40,668 bases of DNA from Alphaproteobacteria bacterium (GTDB lineage Bacteria; Pseudomonadota; Alphaproteobacteria; Rhizobiales; BM303): NCBI GenBank assembly GCA_024275895.1, contig JAJRYE010000103.1, forward strand, positions 1 through 40,668, written 5' to 3'. Made by a program: the position numbers and the translations under genes. This document shows positions 1 through 6,218 of the stretch, one piece after another. The notes beneath the pieces were generated by a model. It saw only the letters and a program-made list of their open reading frames with translations. It was not told the origin of the DNA and did not search any database. Every line of letters starts with the position of its first letter. Within the stretch, counting starts at the first letter, position 1.

Positions 1-1258
1 TATCGGGCCATGATCTTGCGTTGATGTCATCATCGACGATGATGAGGAATTTGGTGTAGCTGAACTGGGCCAGCCATGACCACAGCCCCATCATGATGCG
101 GCGGGCATGGCCGGGATATGCCTTTTTGATGGCGACAACGCCGATGCGGTAGGAGCACCCTTCGGGAGGCAGCCAGAAATCGGTAATCTCGGGGAATTGC
201 TGTTGCAGGAGGGGGATGAAAACCTCGTTCAGCCCTTGGGCGATCACCGAAGGCTCGTCCGGTGGGCGGCCGGTGAAGGTGGAAAGATAGATGGGGGTGT
301 TGCGCATTGTGATGGCGGTCAGGCTGAAAACCGGAAAGGGTTCCACCGCGTTGTAATAGCCGGTGTGATCGCCGTAGGGGCCCTCGGGCGCGGTCTCGCT
401 TGCGCTGACATAACCTTCCAGAATGATCTGTGCCCTGGCCGGGACCATGAGCGGTATGGTTTTGGCGGCGACAAGATCAAGACGTTTTTTGCGCAGCAGG
501 CCGGCATAGTGATATTCCGACAGATTATCGGGGATGGGCGTTACCGCCGCCAGAATAGTGGCCGGGTCGGCGCCAATGGCGACAGCGACCGGCATATCCT
601 TGCCCCTGGCGGCCCATAAGCGGTGGTGCCGGGCGCCGCCGCGATGCTCAAGCCAGCGCATCAGGGCGCGTTGTTTGCCCTGAACCTGCATGCGGTAAAT
701 GCCAACATTATAAGAGCTTGTGTCCTCGTTATCGGGCGGGCGGGTGATCACCAGCGGCCAGGTGATGAGCGGCGCGGGCTCGCCGGGCCAGCAGGTCATG
801 ACGGGCAGGGCTTCAAGGTTGATTTCCTCGCCGGTGAAGATTTGCGCCTGCGCCGGGGCGGAGCGCATGATACTGGGCTTCATGGCCAGCACGGATTTGA
901 ACTGCGGGAATTTGTCCATGGCCTGGCGAAATCCGTGTACCGGGCCGGGTTGTTTTAAAAAGGCGAGCTCGTTCCCCAGAGCGCGCAGGGCGCTTTGCTC
1001 GCAGCCCAGCCCCCAGGCGGTGCGCTGCATGGTGCCGAACAGATTGGCCAGAACCGGGATCGGGCTGATGGAGCCATCCTTGCGAATCGGTTTTTCAAAT
1101 ATGACCGCCGGACCGCCGTTTTCAATCAGCTTTTTAAGGATTTGCGTCATTTCCAGGACTGTGGAGACCGGCCTGCCGATGCGGACAAGCTGATCCTGCT
1201 CTTCCAGAAAGGCCAGAAAGGCTTCAAGGGAGAGAATATTTTTTCGCTCTAAGCTCAT
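1..1258 (-). CDS. ubiD: UbiD-family 3-polyprenyl-4-hydroxybenzoate decarboxylase (C-terminus cut by window edge)
   Basis: The reverse strand stays open from ATG at 1258 to the window edge, giving the first 419 residues of a protein that is about 490-500 residues long in the family. UbiD uses prenylated FMN, supplied by UbiX, to decarboxylate the polyprenyl-hydroxybenzoate intermediate of ubiquinone synthesis. The sequence shows the family motif EGPYGDHTGYY, with Glu292 and Asp297 matching the catalytic acid pair of bacterial UbiD, and Arg189 in YNVGIYRMQV as the likely cofactor-contacting Arg. The gene is divergent from ubiT across an 88-base gap holding an FNR box, which fits a role in quinone synthesis rather than in degrading aromatic acids. 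No strong ribosome-binding site is visible before the ATG, so a short leader or leaderless message is possible. No ubiX is in the window. A decarboxylase for another aromatic acid is possible but less likely given the neighbours. Confidence 0.93.
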   Translation of the reverse strand, partial: MSLERKNILSLEAFLAFLEEQDQLVRIGRPVSTVLEMTQILKKLIENGGPAVIFEKPIRKDGSISPIPVLANLFGTMQRTAWGLGCEQSALRALGNELAFLKQPGPVHGFRQAMDKFPQFKSVLAMKPSIMRSAPAQAQIFTGEEINLEALPVMTCWPGEPAPLITWPLVITRPPDNEDTSSYNVGIYRMQVQGKQRALMRWLEHRGGARHHRLWAARGKDMPVAVAIGADPATILAAVTPIPDNLSEYHYAGLLRKKRLDLVAAKTIPLMVPARAQIILEGYVSASETAPEGPYGDHTGYYNAVEPFPVFSLTAITMRNTPIYLSTFTGRPPDEPSVIAQGLNEVFIPLLQQQFPEITDFWLPPEGCSYRIGVVAIKKAYPGHARRIMMGLWSWLAQFSYTKFLIIVDDDINARSWPD

Positions 1259-1294
1259 GGCGTGCTACATTCAGGTCTGCAAGGCGGGTGGGCC

Positions 1295-1308
1295 TTGATA
1301 ATAATCAA
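1295..1308. promoter_or_regulatory. FNR/FnrL-type anaerobic regulator box
   Basis: The sequence TTGATAATAATCAA matches the FNR consensus TTGAT-N4-ATCAA at all ten specified bases. It sits in the divergent ubiD/ubiT intergenic region, 36 bases from the ubiD start codon and 38 bases from the preferred ubiT start. A dimeric Fe-S regulator of the FNR family bound here could control both directions under low oxygen. The site is seen directly; its function is inferred from the match and from the anaerobic role of ubiTUV. Confidence 0.85.
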
Positions 1309-1317
1309 TGAGCCCCG

Positions 1318-1340
1318 CCTGATGAGTGTTACCCATCAGG
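1318..1340 (+). promoter_or_regulatory. Inverted repeat before ubiT that may mask its ribosome-binding site
   Basis: CCTGATG (1318-1324) and CATCAGG (1334-1340) are perfect 7-base inverted repeats separated by nine bases. The right arm contains most of the AGGA (1338-1341) that would serve the ubiT ATG at 1347, so a hairpin in the message could limit translation. It may equally be a protein-binding palindrome or chance. Confidence 0.35.
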
Positions 1341-1346
1341 ATTAAT

Positions 1347-2027
1347 ATGATAGTGAGCAAGAAATCCAGCGATACTTCCAATAGCTCAAATTCGGTTGAG
1401 GGTGCCCCGGAGCATTTCCTTTCCGGGTTGCCGGTGCCTGTTTGGCCGCTCAGACCGGTTTTTTCCCGGCTGATCCGGGCGCTGAGCATTCGTCATCCGG
1501 CGCTGTTTGAGCGCCTGGGCGGGTATGGCCGGAAGGTGTTCGTGATTGATCCGGTTGATATGCCGGTGGTGTTGCAACTGGCGCCGGATGCCTTTGATCC
1601 AAAACTGGTGCCGTTTGCACGCAGGGATCTGCCGGAGGCTGATGCGGTGATTTCGGGTGAATTCATGTCTCTTGTGCGGCTGGTGAGCGGCAAGGCGGAT
1701 GGTGATGCGCTGTTTTTTTCCCGCGAGCTTGTCATCAAGGGCGATACCGAGGCGGTTCTGGCGCTGCGCAACGCCATTGACGATATGGATATTGATCTGG
1801 CCGAGGAGATTGAAAACCTGCTTGGCCCCTTTGGCGCGCCGCTTAAATTCGCCCGCGGGCAGATTGAGTTTGCGGCGGAGAAGTTGCAAAAAGCGCAAAA
1901 TTCGCTGCTGGCTCCGGCGTTTGAGCGCATCGACAAGCTGGAGCGTGAAATCGCGCAAATCAAACGCGGTACGGCTGGAAAAGGGCGCGTGCGCAAGGCC
2001 AAAAAACCTGAAAGCAACGCTTCATGA
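1347..2027 (+). CDS. ubiT: UbiT, SCP2-domain accessory factor for O2-independent ubiquinone synthesis
   Basis: This 226-residue protein carries an SCP2 sterol-carrier domain over about residues 35-150, with the conserved stretch KADGDALFFSRELVIKGDTE typical of UbiT. UbiT is thought to bind lipid quinone precursors and present them to the UbiU-UbiV hydroxylase when oxygen is absent. I chose the ATG at 1347 because AGGA lies five bases upstream; a GTG at 1326 in the same frame would add seven residues. The N-terminal 30 residues (Ser/Asn-rich) and the basic C-terminal tail are extensions relative to the E. coli protein of about 174 residues. The stop overlaps the ubiU start (ATGA), so translation is probably coupled. 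The FNR box upstream suggests anaerobic induction. Confidence 0.88.
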   Translation: MIVSKKSSDTSNSSNSVEGAPEHFLSGLPVPVWPLRPVFSRLIRALSIRHPALFERLGGYGRKVFVIDPVDMPVVLQLAPDAFDPKLVPFARRDLPEADAVISGEFMSLVRLVSGKADGDALFFSRELVIKGDTEAVLALRNAIDDMDIDLAEEIENLLGPFGAPLKFARGQIEFAAEKLQKAQNSLLAPAFERIDKLEREIAQIKRGTAGKGRVRKAKKPESNAS

Positions 2028-3010
2028 GTGTTCTTGAGCTTGTCTGTCCGGCGGGGACGCCTGCATCCTTGCGCACGGCGGTGGATGCAGGTGCCGATGC
2101 GGTCTATGCCGGCTTTAATGACGAGACCAATGCGCGTAATTTTCCGGGGTTGAATTTCAACCGGCGCGAGCTGGGGCAATCCATATCTTACGCCCATGAT
2201 CACGGGGCGAAGGTTCTTGTGGCGGTCAATTCTTTTGCCCGCGCCGGGGCGCCGGGTCCGTGGCGGCACGCCATCGACGATGCGGCGCGCCTTGGGGCCG
2301 ATGCGGTGATTGTGGCCGATATCGGGGTGGCCGCCTATACGGCAGGTGCGCACCCCGATTTGCGGTTGCATCTTTCGGTGCAGGCCTCGGCGTCGAGCCC
2401 CGAGGCCATCCGCTATTATATTGAGGCTTTCGGGGTCAAACGGGTGGTGCTGCCGCGGGTTTTGAATGTACCGGAAATCGCCGCCCTCAATGCACAGATT
2501 GATTGCGAGACGGAAGTCTTCGTGTTCGGCGGGCTGTGCGTGATGGCGGAGGGGCGCTGTTCGCTGTCTTCTTATATCACCGGCAAGTCGCCCAATATGA
2601 ACGGAGTATGTTCGCCCGCCAGCCATGTTGCCTATGACGAGGAAGACGGCGAGATGGTCTCAAGGCTGGGTGGTTTTACCATCAACCGTTTTGGCGCGGA
2701 TGAAACGGCCGGATACCCGACCTTGTGTAAGGGGCGGTTTTCTTCTGGCGGCAAGGCGTCTTATGTATTTGAGGACCCGGTTTCATTGAATGCGATCGAT
2801 GTTTTGCCGGATATTTACAAGGCCGGGGTGACCGCGCTCAAGATCGAGGGGCGCCAGCGCGGGCGGGCCTATATCCGCAAGGTGGTTGAGGACTTCCGCC
2901 GCGCCGTCGATGCGCTTGAAGCGGATGCGCCGATGCCGGCTCAGGATCTGGATCATCTGAGCGAGGGGCAGGCGCAGACCGCCGGGGCTTATAAAAAGAT
3001 CTGGCGATAA
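2024..3010 (+). CDS. ubiU: UbiU, peptidase-U32-fold [4Fe-4S] subunit of the anaerobic ubiquinone hydroxylase
   Basis: UbiU is a 328-residue U32-family protein that forms a complex with UbiV and hydroxylates the quinone ring without O2, using prephenate as the oxygen donor in E. coli. Four cysteines, Cys172, Cys179, Cys196 and Cys235, have exactly the spacing of the four cluster ligands of E. coli UbiU, which I recall as 169, 176, 193 and 232. The GGLCVMAEGRCSLSSY segment is the U32 hallmark. The start codon overlaps the ubiT stop, and ubiV follows after seven bases. A collagenase or peptidase role, often assigned to this fold, is unlikely in this context. Confidence 0.95.
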   Translation: MSVLELVCPAGTPASLRTAVDAGADAVYAGFNDETNARNFPGLNFNRRELGQSISYAHDHGAKVLVAVNSFARAGAPGPWRHAIDDAARLGADAVIVADIGVAAYTAGAHPDLRLHLSVQASASSPEAIRYYIEAFGVKRVVLPRVLNVPEIAALNAQIDCETEVFVFGGLCVMAEGRCSLSSYITGKSPNMNGVCSPASHVAYDEEDGEMVSRLGGFTINRFGADETAGYPTLCKGRFSSGGKASYVFEDPVSLNAIDVLPDIYKAGVTALKIEGRQRGRAYIRKVVEDFRRAVDALEADAPMPAQDLDHLSEGQAQTAGAYKKIWR

Positions 3011-3017
3011 GGCGAAA

Positions 3018-3953
3018 ATGATGACTGGGAAAAATCGCGGCAAGTTAACTCTCGGACCGGTGCTGTTCAACTGGGCGCCGGAGGTCTGGCGGGATTTTTA
3101 TTTTCGTATTGCCGATGAAGCTGATGTGGATATTGTCTATCTGGGCGAGACGGTGTGTTTGAAACGCATGCCGTTTATCGAGCCGCATCTGGCCGATGTT
3201 GCCGGACGGCTTGAAGCGGCGGGCAAGGAAATTGTCTTTTCCACCCTTGCGCTGGTGATGAATGTTCAGGAGCGCAAAGCCCTGGCCGCTATTGCCGGCG
3301 GCAATGATTCCGGCGGCGGTGATTATTGTGTCGAGGCCAATGATATCGCCGCGCTTGGCGCTCTGGCCGGGCGGGCGCATGTGATCGGCCCTTATGTCAA
3401 TGTCTATAACGAGGATACGCTGGCGCATCTGGCGCGGGGAGGGGCGAGGCGCATCTGCCTGCCGCCGGAACTGCCCGAGAGCGCCATGGAACCTTTGGGC
3501 AAGGCCGCAAAATCCTCAGATGTGGAACTGGAGGTTTTTGCCTTCGGGCGTATGCCGCTGGCGGTCTCGGCGCGGTGCTATCATGCAAGATCGCATAATC
3601 TGTCGAAGGATAACTGTCAGTTTGTTTGCGATCAGGACAAGGACGGTCTGGCGCTGAAAACGCTGGATGACGAGGATTTTCTGGCCATTAACGGCATCCA
3701 GACCATGTCGCATTCGGTGCAAAATCTGCTGCCTGATCTCCGGCGGCTCGATATTCTGGGAATTTCCCATTTTCGCCTCTCCCCCCATAGCTGCGATATG
3801 GTTCAGGTGGCGCATCTCTTTCGCAAGGTGCTGGATGGCGCAATGGATGCGGATGAGGCTTCGGGGGGGTTGGCGCAGAGTGGTTTTGGCGCGCCGTTCT
3901 GTAACGGCTATCTGCACGGGCAGGCTGGAAAGGACTGGCAAAAGCGGCTTTAG
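3018..3953 (+). CDS. ubiV: UbiV, peptidase-U32-fold [4Fe-4S] subunit of the anaerobic ubiquinone hydroxylase
   Basis: This 311-residue U32 protein is the partner of UbiU. Cysteines at 47, 187, 200 and 204 reproduce the one-plus-three pattern of the UbiV cluster site; the last three have the 13 and 4 residue steps found in E. coli (Cys180, 193, 197). The segment SARCYHARSHNLSKDNC is diagnostic. An alternative ATG three bases later would remove one residue. It is the last gene of the ubiTUV operon. The following LysR gene starts 66 bases downstream and may have its own promoter. Confidence 0.94.
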   Translation: MMTGKNRGKLTLGPVLFNWAPEVWRDFYFRIADEADVDIVYLGETVCLKRMPFIEPHLADVAGRLEAAGKEIVFSTLALVMNVQERKALAAIAGGNDSGGGDYCVEANDIAALGALAGRAHVIGPYVNVYNEDTLAHLARGGARRICLPPELPESAMEPLGKAAKSSDVELEVFAFGRMPLAVSARCYHARSHNLSKDNCQFVCDQDKDGLALKTLDDEDFLAINGIQTMSHSVQNLLPDLRRLDILGISHFRLSPHSCDMVQVAHLFRKVLDGAMDADEASGGLAQSGFGAPFCNGYLHGQAGKDWQKRL

Positions 3954-3958
3954 AATGG

Positions 3959-3988
3959 TTGACAAGGCCGCTTTGAAGGGGCTCTAAG
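3959..3988 (+). promoter_or_regulatory. Candidate sigma-70 promoter for the LysR gene
   Basis: TTGACA (3959-3964, perfect -35) is followed after 18 bases by TCTAAG (3983-3988, four of six -10 bases). A strong GGGAGG (4005-4010) lies nine bases before the LysR ATG. The -35 box begins just after the ubiV stop. This suggests that the regulator can be transcribed independently of ubiTUV. The call rests only on the match. Confidence 0.4.
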
Positions 3989-4019
3989 AACAGGTACAAA
4001 GTTCGGGAGGCTGAGCCAG

Positions 4020-4907
4020 ATGTCGATCCGTTTTGTCCGCACATTTATCCATGTCGCGCGTCTGGGGAGTTTCTCGGCCGCTGCGCGCGCGCTGGGGACG
4101 ACCCAGTCCACGATCTCGTTGCAGATGAAATCGCTGGAAGCGGAAATGAATGCGGAGCTGTTTGACCGCTCCGAGCGCCGCCCGACCATCAACGGGCGCG
4201 GCCATGCCTTTTTGGAGCGCGCCGAAGAGGTTGTGCGGCTTTATGACCAGCTCGGGCTGGCGGTAACGGGCTATGATGATCTGGCCGGTTCGCTGAAATT
4301 CGGCGCCGTGGGCTCTGTCGCCACCGGTATCCTGCCCGAAGCCCTGCGGCGTCTGCACGAGGCACACCCCAGTTTGCAGACGCAGGTGACTTGCGGTCTC
4401 TCGGCCGATCTTGTGATGCAGGTGGATTGCGGCGATCTTGATGCGGCGATTGTAAGCTCGCCGCCCTCGGCGCTGGCGCCAAATCTGGTGTGGACGCCGG
4501 TTAATGATGAGCCGCTGGTGGTGATCGCGGCCAAAAATTCAGGCTCCGAGAAGGGGCGCGAATTGCTTGAAAACCAGCCCTTTATCCGCTTTGACCGCAA
4601 GGCCTGGGCCGGGCGGTTTATCGAGCGGATGCTGCGCAAACATGAAATTCATGTCAACGGGATCATGGAGCTTGATTCGCTGGAGGCGATCTCCTTGATG
4701 GTCGCGCGGGGGCTGGGCGTCTCCCTCGTGCCGCAGCGGCCGATCAAAAAGCCGTTTCCGGCCTCGCTCCGGATTATGCCGTTTCAGGGCGGGAGCGTCC
4801 GCCGCTCGATCGGCATGGTGACGCGCACGGGCTCTAGCTGCGCCCGGCTTATCGAGGCCCTGTATAAAATCCTTGCCGGAACGGTTGCGGCCTCGCGAAT
4901 CGAATAA
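4020..4907 (+). CDS. LysR-family transcriptional regulator
   Basis: This is a 295-residue LysR-type regulator. An N-terminal winged helix-turn-helix (about residues 1-60; ARLGSFSAAARALGTTQS) and a connecting helix precede a periplasmic-binding-protein-like effector domain (about 90-290). It lies on the same strand immediately upstream of the TAXI receptor gene and the catabolic genes. That makes it the natural candidate to sense the imported carboxylate or sulfinate and control the operon, although LysR regulators are more often divergent from their targets. The effector cannot be predicted from sequence. The start is supported by GGGAGG nine bases upstream. Confidence 0.93.
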   Translation: MSIRFVRTFIHVARLGSFSAAARALGTTQSTISLQMKSLEAEMNAELFDRSERRPTINGRGHAFLERAEEVVRLYDQLGLAVTGYDDLAGSLKFGAVGSVATGILPEALRRLHEAHPSLQTQVTCGLSADLVMQVDCGDLDAAIVSSPPSALAPNLVWTPVNDEPLVVIAAKNSGSEKGRELLENQPFIRFDRKAWAGRFIERMLRKHEIHVNGIMELDSLEAISLMVARGLGVSLVPQRPIKKPFPASLRIMPFQGGSVRRSIGMVTRTGSSCARLIEALYKILAGTVAASRIE

Positions 4908-5074
4908 CCGTTATTTTACAAGATCACCATGAGAAAATTTTATGAAGTTTGATCTGGTAGTTGATAAGAGTTTTGGATAAAGTCTTGTTGTGGCTAAAAA
5001 TAGTCAAGAATGTCCTGGAGGCCATCAAATCAAGTAACCCGTTCAAATCAAGGAACTCATTGGGAGGAATACAA

Positions 5075-6040
5075 ATGAAGTTGAAACTCGCTGGAATTAT
5101 CGCAGCTGCCGGTTTCGCCGCCATGGCGACAACGGGGGCCAGCGCCAAAGACCAATTCGTCAGCATCGGCACCGGCGGTGTCACGGGCGTATACTATCCG
5201 ACAGGCGGCGCGATCTGCCGTCTGGTCAACAAGACCCGCAAAAAGCACGGTATTCGTTGCTCGGCCGAATCAACCGGCGGTTCGATTTACAACATCAACA
5301 CCATCCGCTCCGGCGAATTGCAGTTTGGTGTTGCCCAGTCCGACTGGCAGTATCACGCCTATAACGGCACGTCCAAGTTCAAGGACAAGGGCCCGTTCAA
5401 GAAACTCCGGGCTGTTTTTTCGGTTCATGCCGAGCCGGTGACAATTCTTGCCCGCGATGATTCGGGCGTCAAGAATATCACTGATCTTAAGGGCAAGCGG
5501 ATGAATATCGGCAACCCGGGTTCGGGTACGCGCGGGACGTGGGAAGTTATCGAAAAGGCTCTTGGCTGGAAACGTTCCGACCTGAAACTGGCCGCGGGCA
5601 TGAAATCGGCCGAGACCGGCGCGGCGCTTTGCGATGGCAAGATCGACGCCTATTTCTGGCTGGTCGGTCATCCGTCGGCCCTGACGCAGGAATCGCTGGC
5701 TTCTTGCGCCTCGCATCTGGTGAATGCAACCGGACCGGCGATCGACAAGCTGGTGGCTGACAATCCCTATTACCGCAAGGCGACCATTCCGGCGGGCATG
5801 TATAACAACAAGGAAGACATCAAGACCTTTGGCGTCGGCGCCACTTTCGTGACCAGCGCCGATGTTCCTGAAGATGTTGTCTATGTTGTGGTCAAATCGG
5901 TATTCGACAATATCGACCAGTTCCGCAAGCTGCATCCGGCGTTCCGTCATCTTGATCCCAAAGCCATGATCAAGGACAGCCTTTCGGCTCCGTTGCATCG
6001 CGGCGCGATCAAATATTACAAGGAAAAAGGCTGGATGTAA
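5075..6040 (+). CDS. TAXI-family TRAP transporter solute receptor
   Basis: This 321-residue extracytoplasmic solute receptor of the TAXI group captures a carboxylate-type ligand in the periplasm and delivers it to the TRAP membrane protein encoded next. A signal peptide is clear (residues 1 to about 24, cleavage after GASA). The segment [20 protein letters not shown] is the TAXI N-terminal signature, and [15 protein letters not shown] is the second conserved ligand-side loop. I chose the ATG at 5075 because GGGAGG (5062-5067) lies eight bases upstream and the signal peptide starts there. A longer frame from TTG at 4961 would bury the signal peptide. A terminator-like hairpin follows at 6055-6087, so the receptor is probably made in excess over the permease. 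Confidence 0.95.
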   Translation: MKLKLAGIIAAAGFAAMATTGASAKDQFVSIGTGGVTGVYYPTGGAICRLVNKTRKKHGIRCSAESTGGSIYNINTIRSGELQFGVAQSDWQYHAYNGTSKFKDKGPFKKLRAVFSVHAEPVTILARDDSGVKNITDLKGKRMNIGNPGSGTRGTWEVIEKALGWKRSDLKLAAGMKSAETGAALCDGKIDAYFWLVGHPSALTQESLASCASHLVNATGPAIDKLVADNPYYRKATIPAGMYNNKEDIKTFGVGATFVTSADVPEDVVYVVVKSVFDNIDQFRKLHPAFRHLDPKAMIKDSLSAPLHRGAIKYYKEKGWM

Positions 6041-6054
6041 TCTGGACCTTATTT

Positions 6055-6087
6055 GCGGGGAGGCTTCATGCCTTCCCGCTTTTTTTT
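6055..6087 (+). terminator. Intrinsic terminator or attenuator between TRAP receptor and permease genes
   Basis: GCGGGGAGGC (6055-6064) pairs with GCCTTCCCGC (6070-6079) through ten pairs including one G-U wobble, around a five-base loop. It is followed directly by eight T residues (6080-6087). It lies 14 bases after the receptor stop and inside the transport operon. Partial termination here would give more receptor than permease. Confidence 0.85.
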
Positions 6088-6218
6088 ATCTGAATACACC
6101 CCAATAAAGTGCAGGGCCGGGGGCTTTGCGCGCTGAACAGGAAAAGTCCTGTACGAATAATAAAAGGGGAATCCAAGGGGAAACACCATTGTAAAAGGTG
6201 TTCACGGGAGTGAAAGAA

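Noticed and set aside
107-958. Rightward open frames over the first kilobase
   Set aside because: They are shadows of ubiD on the other strand; their products show no family features.
1386-2626. Long leftward open frames opposite ubiT and ubiU
   Set aside because: Composition-driven antisense frames in high-G+C DNA; the rightward genes have clear family motifs.
4961-5074. N-terminal extension of the TAXI receptor frame from a TTG codon
   Set aside because: The signal peptide starts at ATG 5075 with a strong ribosome-binding site; the extra 38 residues would precede and disable it.
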